From Notolepis coatsorum (taxonomy: Eukaryota > Chordata > Actinopteri > Aulopiformes > Paralepididae): a stretch of DNA of 64,000 nucleotides. Below, piece by piece: positions 1 through 23,875 of this stretch (its first letter is position 1; the number at the start of each line of letters is the position of its first letter). A model generated the notes under the pieces. The model ran no database searches, was not told the origin of the DNA, and saw nothing but the letters and a program-made list of their open reading frames with translations. The position numbers and the translations under genes are program-made. The stretch spans positions 161,096,276-161,160,275 of the forward strand of contig OZ020585.1 of the NCBI GenBank assembly GCA_963971535.1, read 5' to 3'.

Positions 1-159
1 TGTTGGTTACCTGTGCTTTTTATATACAAAGGTAACTTGCTCAAGTGTACAGCTCCACTAAACATATTCAAACGTATTTGTGTAATTAATATATCTATGT
101 CTGAGAAATGACAATAAGTGACCTGGTAAGTGATTAGATTAGATTAGATTAGATTTGTA
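1..159. other. Upstream flank ending in a (GATTA)n tail
   Basis: No gene is visible. The stretch at about 131-157 repeats GATTA, the kind of short tandem tail left by some fish LINEs (compare the tails near 6900 and 56610). It probably lies in an intron or upstream region of the dehydrogenase gene. Confidence 0.4.
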
Positions 160-735
160 CAGGGGTGTAAAGTACTTGAGTAATTGTACTTCATTACAAT
201 ACTTAAGTACTGTTTTGGGGGATTTGTACTTTACTAAAGTATTATTAGGTTTGTATACTTGTACTTTTACTCGATTACATTTCAGAGAAAAAAAACATAC
301 TTTTTACTCACATTTAAAATGCAGAACTACAAAGTACAAATCTCACAGGTCCAACCATTTTAATTCGTATATTTGTTTCTCTGGCCGAACTAACTTTAAC
401 GTTATTAATCCTGCGGCCGCACTTTATTTAAAAACAGCCAATCAAATCCCCATCAATGGAAAATGAACCCGCCCATACCCATGCTGATTGGTCCTTGTGC
501 AAGACTAGAAAGCGGGGATCTTTGATTAAACACCTGCTATCAGAAGACTAGACAGTCAGAAAAAAAGTTTTTACTTTAACTTTTTACTACTTAAGTACAT
601 TTAAAAGTAGAAACGTTTTGACTTTTACTCAAGTGTGTTTTTAGCCAGATACTCTGACTTTTACTTGAGTACGATTTTGAGACGGTACCCATACTTTCAC
701 TTAAGTATAATTTCTGGGTACTTTTTACACGCCTG
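160..735. mobile_element. hAT-type MITE with 8-bp target duplication
   Basis: The left end reads CAGGGGTGTAAAGTACTTGA and the right end reads TACTTTTTACACGCCTG, an imperfect terminal inverted repeat. The flanks are GATTTGTA (152-159) and GATTTTTA (736-743), an 8-bp duplication with one mismatch, as expected for hAT. The interior is full of AAGTACT/AGTACTT motifs and has no convincing coding capacity, so this is a non-autonomous copy. Confidence 0.8.
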
Positions 736-743
736 GATTTTTA

Positions 744-915
744 TATCTGTATGTTGTGTATGTCATAAATGTCATTATGAATTGAAAATGGGGGACCCTG
801 ATGTAAACAAGACGAAAGTCTTTCTCTGGTCTGCATGCCCTTAACAATTGTGTGTATTGAGCTGCACTGTACTGATACATTCTGCAATCTCTCAATAAAG
901 TTTTCAATCAATCAG
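744..915 (+). mobile_element. 3' end of LINE family A
   Basis: A conserved 3' UTR module (key words GAATTGAAAATGGGGGACCC, CTCTGGTCTGCAT, AATAAAGTTTTCAATCAATC) recurs at least ten times in this window, and at four sites it follows a reverse-transcriptase reading frame. This copy is severely 5' truncated. Its tail stops about 25 bp before the splice acceptor of the first visible dehydrogenase exon. Confidence 0.8.
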
Positions 916-940
916 AGCTACTTGACTTGGTGTCTTCCAG

Positions 941-14682
<13,742 letters not shown>

Positions 14683-14754
14683 CAGCTCCGGTGCGACCCG
14701 GTGGACGCAGGAGATACACTGTAAGGGTCTCCAGAGATTGTGGTTTAATACGAG

Positions 14755-14965
14755 CCCTGCCTCTGGGAGCACACCTGGGACCACACCTGAGACCACACAT
14801 GGGGCCACACCTGGGGCCACACCTGTGGGGTTAGACCACACCTGGGGCCACACCTGAGACCACACCTGGGGCCACACCTGAGACCACACCTGGGACCACA
14901 CCTGGGACCACACCTGGGGCCACACCTTGGGGCTGAGACCATACCTGGGACCACACCTGCTGGGT
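14755..14965 (+). repeat. 12-bp minisatellite in the dehydrogenase 3' flank
   Basis: Repeats of a 12-bp unit (CCACACCTGGGG, CCACACCTGAGA and similar) starting about 70 bp after the stop codon. It would probably be transcribed in the 3' UTR. No AATAAA is seen between the stop and the next transposon at 14978. Confidence 0.9.
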
Positions 14966-14977
14966 CCTGGCTGTATA

Positions 14978-15634
14978 CAGGGTATCTGCAGGTGTCTACA
15001 AGTTCAATTTAAGGCTTTTTAAGACCTTTTTAATACCACTCTGAGCAAAATTTAATACCAATTTCATGACCATACTAGCTAAAACGAATGACTGCTGAAT
15101 GAAGACACAGTTACTAGTTACTGTATGCTGTCTTTTCTATTATCTCAGCTGTACATACTAAATCTCTGTCGTACCTATAGGCTGTATGTACTTCCACAAG
15201 GAATATTAATTATTTTTAGAGGGTACTGTCTACTGTATCTCCTTTCAGTTGTACATGATCTCTTTCTGCAGGTTTCAACAAGTTCAATTTAAGATGTTTT
15301 AAGACCTTTTTAATACCAGTCAGAGCTATATTTAATACCAATTTCACGACCATACTAGCAAAAAGAAACACATAGCGACACTGAATTGGTGGCTGCAGTT
15401 CCATATAGGCTCTCGCCAGACGCACCAAGCTCCTGGTAGCCCAGCAAAAAACGTCTTGAATACAAAACATTTCATATATTTAATATAATTTCATCTCCCG
15501 ACAGCCGGGCTGCCCCCCCCCCCCCCCCCCCCCCAAGAAATGTAATACCCGTGCAAATTAAATGTAAGATTTATTAATACCTTTTTAAGGCCTTAAATTG
15601 AGAATTATGAATTGAATACCCTGCAGATACCCTG
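14978..15634. mobile_element. Non-autonomous DNA transposon with CAGGGTATCTGCAGG ends
   Basis: Inverted ends CAGGGTATCTGCAGG and CCTGCAGATACCCTG. Subterminal words TTTAAGGC and GGCCTTAAA are also inverted. A block at about 14996-15075 is repeated at about 15267-15355. I could not match an 8-bp target duplication, so the superfamily (hAT-like ends) is uncertain. Confidence 0.7.
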
Positions 15635-15673
15635 TTATCACTACGCTTTGCTCGCTTAGTACGACATGTACCC

Positions 15674-15913
15674 CCTGGTTCTCAACCTGCGGGGTTGGGA
15701 TGTCCAAGGGGGGGTCGCAAAATGACTTTGGAGGGTCAATTATTATCTTTATAATGTTTGGTATAGATGCCATATCTATGCCATAATATGTATAAAAGGG
15801 GAAATCATTTTTTTTGTCAATGTTCACCATTTCTTCTATACTAGTATGTAGGGGTCGTGACCTGGCATACCTATGTTTTTAGGGGTCATGAACCAAAAAG
15901 GTTGAGAACCACC
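15674..15913. mobile_element. hAT-type MITE with TGGTTCTCAACC ends
   Basis: Inverted ends CCTGGTTCTCAACCT and AGGTTGAGAACCACCGG, the widespread vertebrate hAT (Charlie/Tip100-like) terminus. The body is AT-rich with GGGGTCGTGA/GGGGTCATGA words. No coding capacity. Confidence 0.75.
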
Positions 15914-16208
15914 GGAACGAGTCTCTATCACAGTGTTAAAAAAACAAGAGACCGTATTACAAAATAAGAAATTTATTCATTCATGTATCAAGCAGCATCA
16001 ATTTATGTTCCATTTCTTGATCTAGAAAAAATAATGTGGGCATTTCTTCTTTTTTTTACTGATCATTGATAGTGTTTTGTCCTTGTCATCAAAATATAAA
16101 ACAATCAGTGTGTGTGTGAGCGGAGAATTGATCAGAGATGAATAGAGATCCGCCCACCAATATGGCTCCCGTTTGAAAAGGATTTCTATTTTCTGCCGTG
16201 ATGTTTAA

Positions 16209-17458
16209 CACTTTCAGTGCCAACGACGGGAAAGCTTGTTAGTTCATGCCAACCGTTGAGTTTGATCGTAATTTTTTTTATTAGCGATTTCCATTCATAT
16301 TTCATCAATATAGCCTCACGTTACCAGTGGGGATCTGTCTGAGCTCGAACAGGGAAAATACCGCCCCCTATCGTCTCTCTGGATGCGGAGACCAGCGAAC
16401 CAGCGCCAACCGAAAGGTCGCTGGTTCGATCCCCCGGACCGGCAGGAAAAAATCTGGGCTGGGGAAGTGAATTAATAACTCTCTCCCATACCCTTAACAC
16501 CAACCGCTGAAGTGCCCTTGAGCAAGGCACATAACCCCCAACTGCTCCAGTGGAGTTGCTCAGTGGCCAACGGTGTCAGACTGTGGTTGTGAATGGAACT
16601 GTGTGAATGTGAAGCAGGGCGTTCCTGAAAAAGAGCATCCGTGCTCAGAGAACCTACCCTGGGTAAATAAAGGTTAATAAATAAAATAATAAATAATAAT
16701 AATACTGCACCCCATTGGATTGGATTGAATGAAAAAAGAGTCCGGATTCCACATTTGACTTGTCAGGCAAGTAACCGGAGACGATCCCCGTCATTGCCCA
16801 CCATCAGAACAGCATGGAATATGTCTTTCGACCACCCAGCGTTGGATCAATAAACACGATCGATATTTGGAATGGCGATCAGGAATTGGAATAATCTTTT
16901 TGGAGAACATCTGATCTGAGGTAAGGAATCTATTTTACCAGTATTGGGATAATCAGAGCTGTTTTCACCTATATATCAACGTGTCCCATATGTGTGTGTG
17001 TGTGGCTGTGAGTGTGTGTAGCTGATCAGGAAATAAGAGAATGGATTTTTCAGCCCGCTTCTATAGCGTGTGTAGTAAATTCCTACAGAATCCTACAATA
17101 ATCTAAGGTTATTGTAGTACAGTACAATGAGATTGCTTATCTGGAAGGAGGAGAAAGGGATCATATTGATAGAATTGTTGGTCTCTTCATCTGACTTAAA
17201 GCAGATTTTTTTTCTGAAAGTAAAAAAAACTAGCGTTTTTCAAAATGGTATAAAACGGAAATGAACCGATTTTAAAAAAACAATCCGTTTTGACAATGTT
17301 GACTGCAAACAAGTCATTGATAAGCGACGGTCGTATTAGACACATAGCCATAATTTAAGATATAGTTTATGCGTTCACAAATGTGAGTGCTCTGTCATTG
17401 AATAGAGCGGTGGCACGCAACAGGGTATATAGGACTGGCACGGCTGGCACGGAAAGTG
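16209..17458. mobile_element. Non-autonomous piggyBac element with TTAA sites
   Basis: TTAA (16205-16208) is followed by CACTTTCAGTGCCAACGACG. The right end is CTGGCACGGAAAGTG, followed by TTAA (17459-17462). Terminal words CACTTTCxGTGCCA match in inverted orientation. A V-SINE (about 16340-16700) sits inside. No transposase frame. Confidence 0.85.
16340..16700 (+). mobile_element. V-SINE-like element
   Basis: tRNA-like head with GGTCGCTGGTTCGATCCCCC (B box), then the conserved fish/vertebrate core TGCCCTTGAGCAAGGCAC with ACTGCTCCAG. The 3' part is CTACCCTGGGTAAATAAAGG, ending in TAATAAATAAAATAATAA repeats. It is inserted in a piggyBac MITE, hence younger. Confidence 0.8.
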
Positions 17459-17462
17459 TTAA

Positions 17463-18829
17463 GAGCAGGAGGCTCTTCCTCAAGACTCTTCTTCCTGAGG
17501 TCTGAGGAAGAGTCTTTACTCACAACGCCACAGCAGAACGTAGAAATACTTTAAAACGGGAGCTATTTGGTGCATGGATCTCTCTATTCAACCTCTGCAA
17601 GGTCTTTTTTTGATGCGGGATGCGCATGTTGAAGAATTTTATCGTTTCTTAGCAAATTTATCATAGCCTGTGTATAAAGACCGTCAGATGTTCTGATCAC
17701 ATCCTGTGTATCATCAAGACTGTCAGATGTTCTGTTCACTGCATTTTCAGCCCATATGAATATGTTGTTCATGAATATTAACCGTCAAGTCGTACAGAAC
17801 GTCATCTCCATGCATTAAAAAAGAAATGTGGGCGTGTTCAAGTATTCAAGCACTTTTTTTTCCTTTTTTTGTTTTACTTAAAAGAGGCCATTGTTTCTCA
17901 AAAATATTACGATCATCTTGATTGAATTATGTCACAAAAGTCAGGGAACATAAGAATAGAAACGTGTTCAATCATGTTAAAAAGTAAGCACAATATACAA
18001 TTGACCCATCACAGGCCTCGCCCCCTTCTCTTGGATCCTCCAATCACAACCGCTGCTTAGCCCCCCGGGAACAAACAAAGCAACCGTGGTGATTGGAGGA
18101 TCGTGAAAAGAGGGCAGGGCTTGAGATAGATACTGCTCATGAAACATTTTACGGTACATATTTTTTACTTTTACATTACTCTGTAGATAAAGAAATATCT
18201 TGGAGCACATACATCTGAAATACTACTAAGTTCAGATATGGACCAATTTGTTGTCATTTTTGTTTGTTTGTTTGTAGCCCTGAAATGAGGTATATAAACA
18301 TGAAAGATGAACTGTGTACATCTTCAGTTTTGTTCAGTGGCAAAATATAGATAATTAATACCCAAGACATCCCTAATAATAACCTATCATGATACGTCTA
18401 GAGTCTGTTCACAATGCAGCTCACCTTTAGATGGGTTATTTAGTTTATGTAGCACTATTCATGAGATCATCTATTTCAAACAGCCCAGTGATATTATCAA
18501 TATCTTACTCTTCAAAATTTACAAATATACAACATATTTATTAACAGTTCTATCAGCAGCTTCAGTGCAAAGATATACATATTGTACATCGAAAAACAAA
18601 AAAAAATCATTCAAGTAAGAATTGGCATAAGAAAGGAACAGAAGGCAAAAGTCACGACGGACTTCTTTTTTCCATATTCTATAGAAATGTATATTTATTC
18701 TCTTTTCTTCTTAAAACAATCTGAGTTTTTGTACACAGGCTGCATATAAAAATAGATTATGTGCAAAGTGTGTGTTTTTTTTCTTCCTTCCATCTCCCCC
18801 CGGCTTCCCGTCTGTCAGAGAAGGCGTGG
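17463..18829. other. Intergenic / likely 3' UTR of the minus-strand neighbour
   Basis: No strong repeat signature over most of this stretch. Read on the minus strand it follows the stop codon at 18830, and AATAAA-type signals occur (for example near 18694), so part may be 3' UTR. 18020-18115 contains an imperfect inverted repeat around GATCCTCCAATCAC. Confidence 0.35.
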
Positions 18830-18958
18830 TTATACGTCGCTGTCCTCTTTGACGAGGTTGGCCGTGTCTTGGAAAGTGTCCTCGGTCGGCGAGAAGGTGC
18901 TGCTGGTCTTGGCGGGGGGGGGGACGAACGGAGACGGCTCAGCGGGAGGGTCCTTCAT
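18830..18958 (-). CDS. Last coding exon of an unidentified host gene
   Basis: On the minus strand the acceptor GCGTTGCAG is followed by 42 open codons and TAA. The peptide begins MKDPPAEPSPFVPPP and ends TANLVKEDSDV, a proline/serine-rich and then acidic tail with no domain I recognise. A ten-base C run falls inside the proline stretch and the frame is kept. The CpG-rich codon use and good acceptor look like a real host exon. The gene converges on the dehydrogenase. Upstream exons should lie to the right of 18960, but I could not find any, so transposons may have enlarged the preceding intron greatly. Confidence 0.55.
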   Translation of the reverse strand: MKDPPAEPSPFVPPPAKTSSTFSPTEDTFQDTANLVKEDSDV

Positions 18959-18960
18959 CT

Positions 18961-19380
18961 GCAACGCAAAGCAAAGCGGGAGGGTTACTACTGATTACTG
19001 TTGCTACCTCAGCTAACGTTACATAAGTTACATGCATTACTACACGCGGCCGTGGGAAGACCTGGTCAATTAGCTTCTCCTCCGCTATCGATTGGTTTGT
19101 TTTGCTGTTGATTTCTCTTCAGATCACCATTTGTAATCCCCCCCCCCCCCCCCCCCCCCCCCAGTTGATTTGATTGGTCCGTCGACAAGAGCGCGACGTT
19201 GACGTCGGTGTGCTCAACGGCTAAAGTTTAACCTTTTTCAACCGAGAGTGCCCGAAAAAGCGTTGATTCGAAAATCAATGTCCAATGTGATCCCAGCCTA
19301 AACCAGCGTGTCTGGGTCAAGTCATGAGGTGGAGGTTTACATGGGACCAGAGTTCTGGAGGACCAGGATGTCCAGAGCGC
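18961..19380. other. Probable intron with a C/G homopolymer
   Basis: Contains a C run of about 24 bases at about 19139-19162. No exon recognised. Confidence 0.4.
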
Positions 19381-19983
19381 TAGTCCTATACTGTTGCTGA
19401 ATGTCCCACGCTTTTGTCAAGGGAACCAGTGGCCCGTCTGATCGCTAATCTACCGAAGTCAGCCCATGTTACCCCACTTCTCAGAGCTGCACTGGCTTCC
19501 CATTGGAGCAAGAACTACACACCTTCAAGACCCCTCTGCTCTACATCTTCTAACTACACACCCTCAAGACCCCTACGCTCTGAATCTTCTAACTACACAC
19601 CCTCAAGACCCCTACGCTCTACATCTTCTAACTACACAACCTCAAGACCCCTATGCTCTGCATCTTCTAACTACACACCCTCAAGACCCCTACGCTCTAC
19701 ATCTTCTAACTACACACCCTCAAGACCCCTACACTCTACATCTTCTAACTACACACCTTCAAGACCCCTACGCTCTTCTACATCTTGTAACTACACACCC
19801 TCAAGACCCCTACGCTCTACATCTTCTAACTACACACCCTCAAGACGCTTCCGCTCTGCATCTTCTGGCGGCATGAGACCAACTCCTAGTCGGGCTCCTA
19901 GGGGGTCTTAAAGAGAAGCAGGCTAGTCTCGGTCCTCGCTCCACAATGCTGGAACGAACTTCCCACCACAGTCAGGACAACTG
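19381..19983 (+). mobile_element. LINE remnant carrying a 39-bp minisatellite
   Basis: The flanks read as L2/Rex-type ORF2 C-terminal pieces: HVTPLLRA with CTGCACTGGCTTCCCATTGG before, and LAPQCWNELPTTVRT-like sequence after. Between them (about 19510-19865) are nine copies of a 39-bp unit with the words AACTACACACCCTCAAGACC and CCTACGCTCTACATCTTCT. Because 39 is divisible by three, two frames stay open with a 13-residue repeat. This reflects the repeat and is not evidence of a gene. Confidence 0.7.
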
Positions 19984-20160
19984 ATGTTTATACTACTATG
20001 CTACTGTCCTTATACTACTACTGTACCTATCATGCTAATATGTTTATACTACCATGCTACTATCCTTATACTACTACCTATCATGCTAATATGTTTATAC
20101 TACCATGCTACTATCCTTATACTACTACCTATCATGCTAATATGTTTATACTACTATACT
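19984..20160 (+). repeat. 51-bp minisatellite
   Basis: Three to four copies of a unit containing ATGTTTATACTACCATGCTA and CTATCCTTATACTACTACCT, with exact 51-bp spacing between TGTTTATAC words at 20041, 20092 and 20143. Confidence 0.9.
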
Positions 20161-20166
20161 CCTACT

Positions 20167-20500
20167 CAGGGGCGTAGCTGTAGATTCTGGGCCCCCTGAC
20201 AGAAGTGACTTATGGGCCCCTAAGTGAAGCGAGCGCGCGTCCGCGCGTGAGCGAAAATTTTTGGCCATGTATTTATTGATGAAAACGCATAATATGTTTT
20301 TTACCTATACATTTGGATCAGCAGTTCAGCACCTGAACTGTTGGTGGGTGCAGACGCGGAGATATAGGCGAGGCGGCTGAGGCAGCCGCCTTAGGGCCCG
20401 AGGGGGGTCTGGGGCCCGGGCCAGGCCCGGGACTGAATGGAGTTGCCGTTCGTTCGTGGGACTGGATGACAGACTGCATTGCGCCATGCCCCGGGCCCGG
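20167..20500. mobile_element. hAT terminus (left), CAGGGGCGTAGCTG
   Basis: Begins CAGGGGCGTAGCTG with GATTCTGGGCCCCC just inside. A matching inverted terminus AGCTACGCCCCT with GGGCCCTTAGAATC lies at 28414-28489. The pair may bound the autonomous hAT, but I found no matching target duplication. Confidence 0.5.
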
Positions 20501-20600
20501 GTCCTATGTTCCCCGGGCCCCCTATGTTTCCCATGTTCCAAAAGGGTTCTATGTTCCCCGGGCCGCCTATGTTCCCCCTATGTTTCCCCGGTAGCGATAA
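20500..20600. mobile_element. Fragment of an iterated TATGTTCCCCGGG MITE
   Basis: Several copies of CTATGTTCCCCGGGCC-type words ending in CCCCGGTAGCGATA. The same words, including the CGGTAGCGATA junction, form the inverted ends of the element at 57672-59060. Confidence 0.55.
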
Positions 20601-20608
20601 AGGCTCGC

Positions 20609-21400
20609 CCCAGGCTCGCCACAGCAGTGGATGGATTTAAAAGATAGGGCACTTTTATAGATAATTTATTTGTATCGCAACGCAGTCATGGATCTAGTCG
20701 TGCCACGTAGCATTATGTCGAATAAATTCAAATAGAATAAACAAGTCTAAAACAAAGACTTTTAAACGAAGTTTAGCCTATTAAATCATTTTATAAGCGT
20801 TCGTTTATTTGTGGTCTGCGTGAGAACACTGAAGCAACCATCTGCAGAACACCAGCCCAGCCCTCCCCTCCCCTCTCCTCTCCTCTCCTCTCCTCTCCTC
20901 TCCTCTCCTCTCCTCTCCTCTCCTCTCCTCTCCTCTCCTCTCCCCTCCCCTCCCCTCCCCTCCTCTCCTCTCCTCTCCTCTCGCTGTCAGGCCCTCCTAT
21001 TCTTCCCGATTGTAGCCTAAAATAAATTAAAGAATGATGATTGCTGGGAAATAGGTGAGTATTAAACAAACTGCCCTTTTCTCTATAATAGTATTTATTA
21101 TCTGTCTGCTTTATATACCACCGCGGCCTCACGGCCAGCGTGGGGACAGAGAGAGCTGGGCTGGTGTTCTGCAGATGGTGGTTGCTTCAGTTCTCACACA
21201 GACCGCAAATAAACGAATGCTTATAAAATGATTTAATAGGCTAAACTTCGTTTAAAAGTCTTTGTTTTAGACTTGTTTATTCTATATGAATTTTGTCTAC
21301 ATAATGCTACGTGGCACGACTAGATCCGTGACTCCGTTGCGATACAAATGAATTATCTATAAAAGGCTTTTAAATCCACTGTTGTGGCGAGCCTGGGCCT
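20609..21400. repeat. Large inverted repeat (about 250-bp arms)
   Basis: The left arm (20609-20862) and right arm (21155-21400) are near-complementary over their length; examples are ATCTGCAGAACACCAGCCCA / TGGGCTGGTGTTCTGCAGAT and CTAGTCGTGCCACGTAGCAT / ATGCTACGTGGCACGACTAG. The loop of about 290 bp holds a TCTCC-type pyrimidine array (20868-20985). No gene. Confidence 0.85.
20868..20985. repeat. (CTCTC)n pentanucleotide array
   Basis: About 23 repeats of CTCTC/CCCTC in the loop of the inverted repeat. Confidence 0.95.
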
Positions 21401-22540
21401 GCTTTATATACCGCCGTGGCAGTGCAGAGAACACTCTCCGTGGTGCTGAAACGTTTTTCCTGTTTTATTCCACTATTCCAGGAATTTCCAGAATTGTGTG
21501 TGAGAGATATTGGGATCATAGGAGAGAGAGATGGGAGAGAGACCTGCATGACCAAGCTTGGCTTCACAGTAGAAGAGAGAAGACAAAAGCGATTTGATCA
21601 CTTTATTTTTTTATGACCCTCCATGCTCCGTGACTTTCCTTATTGAAGCGTTCTTATTAATGTCCGTGTTGCGCACACGTGGGAGGAGCGAGGGATGTCC
21701 CGGTGCCGGGTCAGGTGGTGTGGGGGGGGGGGGGGGGGGCCGAGCTGGCCCGAGCTGTCAAGAGCTGTCAATCTCGCCTCAGGGCCCGTGGGGCATTCCA
21801 ACCGCCACTGGGTGGGTGAGCCTAGTAAAGGATGTCTCATTGCGTTCATCTTCAATGAATGAACCAATGCAATAAATCAAATCAAATCAAATCAAATTTA
21901 TTTATAGGGCCCGACAACACACGTTAATGTCCCCATGGGCCGTACAGGTCTTCTTTAAACAAGTCAAGAAGACAACATAACAATAAGTCAAGAACAGAAC
22001 AAGAACACCATAGGGTCCAAACATTTTTTAGATGAATGCAAATAAATGAAAGAATGCAAGCACTCCCAGACACACAATAGTCTACCAAAGAACCTTGAGT
22101 CGCACTAGGCTAGGCATATTTTCCCCTATTCTTGTGACAATGTTTTCTGATACTCAACATACAAAAGCTGTTACTTGTCCTGTCTCTCTGTAATCCCATC
22201 TCCCACACAAAGTCTCAAGCACACTATTAGGTTGACAGACACTTAAATTTTTATGTGCTCTGTAGTATACAATCACTCCCTACTTCGATATACACAGTAA
22301 ATTTCGCAGAGTAAATTTGACTCAAACTGCGTTCACCCCCTAAATGACACAATGATACACAACCTTGAAAACCCTGTTGAAGTTAATGAACTGTAATGGA
22401 CTGCAAGAAATCAACATGACTATCAACTTTATCTTCTGTCTATTTAATTGAAAATTAAACCCAATATAGGAATGAACAAACAAAAAATCTCAACATTCTT
22501 TGACTTATTCAATTAAGATTTGAACAACACAAACATTTGA
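21401..22540. other. Unassigned sequence with a LINE-type tail
   Basis: A G homopolymer occurs at about 21721-21739. 21875-21905 reads (AAATC)n followed by AAATTTATTTATAGGGCCCG, the reversed 3' end of a common fish LINE. The remainder is AT-rich with no coding signal. Confidence 0.45.
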
Positions 22541-23690
22541 ACAAGGACAAAAGTATAAATTAACTGAAGATTTGAACACAATTATAAAACAATAAATTCT
22601 CAGGACATGAACACACTTACAGCAAACAATGAAAAATGTAGTGCTAGAGAACTATGCATGTCAGCTTACTATAGGGAAACATCCCATAATCAAGTTTCAA
22701 GTTTCAAGTTTCTCCAGAGACTGTGCTAGACAAAAAGTATGACATAAAATAGTATAGCATGTAAAAATAGAAGTAAAAAATAGAAGTCACGTACGTAGAC
22801 AGTGTTCAGTATATGTACAATGTTCGATGCAGAATAGAAGTAACTGAGTTACCATACAATATACAATATAATATGCAATATACTAATATACAATATACTA
22901 TATAGTGCAAAGCAGAAGATTTGAACAACACAAGGACAAAAGTATAAATTAACTGGAGATTTGAACACAATTATAAAACAATAAATTCTCAGGACATGAA
23001 CACACTTACAGCAAACAATGAAAAATGTAGTGCTAGAGAACTATGCATGTCAGCTTACTATAGGGAAACATCCCATAATCAAGTTTCAAGTTTCTCCAGA
23101 GACTGTGCTAGACAAAAAGTATGACATAAAATACTATAGCATGTAAAAATAGAAGTAAAAAATAGAAGTCACGTACGTAGACACAGTGTTCAGTATATGT
23201 ACAATGTTCGATGCAGAATAGAAGTAACTGAGTTACCATACAATATACAATATAATATGCAATATACTAATATACAATATACTATATAGTGCAAAGCAGA
23301 ATATTTGAACAACACAAGGACAAAAGTATAAATTAACTGGAGATTTGAACACAATTATAAAACAATAAATTCTCAGGACATGAACACACTTACAGCAAAC
23401 AATGAAAAATGTAGTGCTAGAGAACTATGCATGTCAGCTTACTATAGGGAAACATCCCATAATCAAGTTTCAAGTTTCAAGTTTCTCCAGAGACTGTGCT
23501 AGACAAAAAGTATGACATAAAATACTATAGCATGTAAAAATAGAAGTCACGTACGTAGACAGTGTTCAGTATATGTACAATGTTCGATGCAGAATAGAAG
23601 TAACTGAGTTACCATACAATATACAATATAATATGCAATATACTAATATACAATATACTATATAGTGCAAAGCAGAAGTGGGATGAGGTA
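22541..23690 (+). repeat. 385-bp tandem triplication
   Basis: Three long direct copies; the word ACAAGGACAAAAGTATAAAT starts at 22541, 22930 and 23314 (389- and 384-bp steps). Each holds AAGTTTCAAGTTTC, ACGTACGTAGACA and a TACAATATACAATATAATAT stretch. It lies just downstream of the hAT transposase gene. Confidence 0.93.
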
Positions 23691-23875
23691 CAATTTAGGT
23701 ACAATTTACAGTATGGTGTACTGAGGTATGGGTTGTAGTGCAAATCCTTTACCAATAAATATAAAGTGTGTTTAGGTGTTCTAAAGTGTGGAGAGTGGGT
23801 GCTGCAGTGTGTTGTTTGTTTAAATCCTTTTAAATCCTAAATTGTTTAATCCTGTCATAGACTGGATTTGTATCC

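Noticed and set aside
19414..19911. Two overlapping repeat-protein frames (13-residue repeats)
   Set aside because: Both are by-products of a 39-bp minisatellite within a dead LINE. Neither has a promoter, splice sites or homology.
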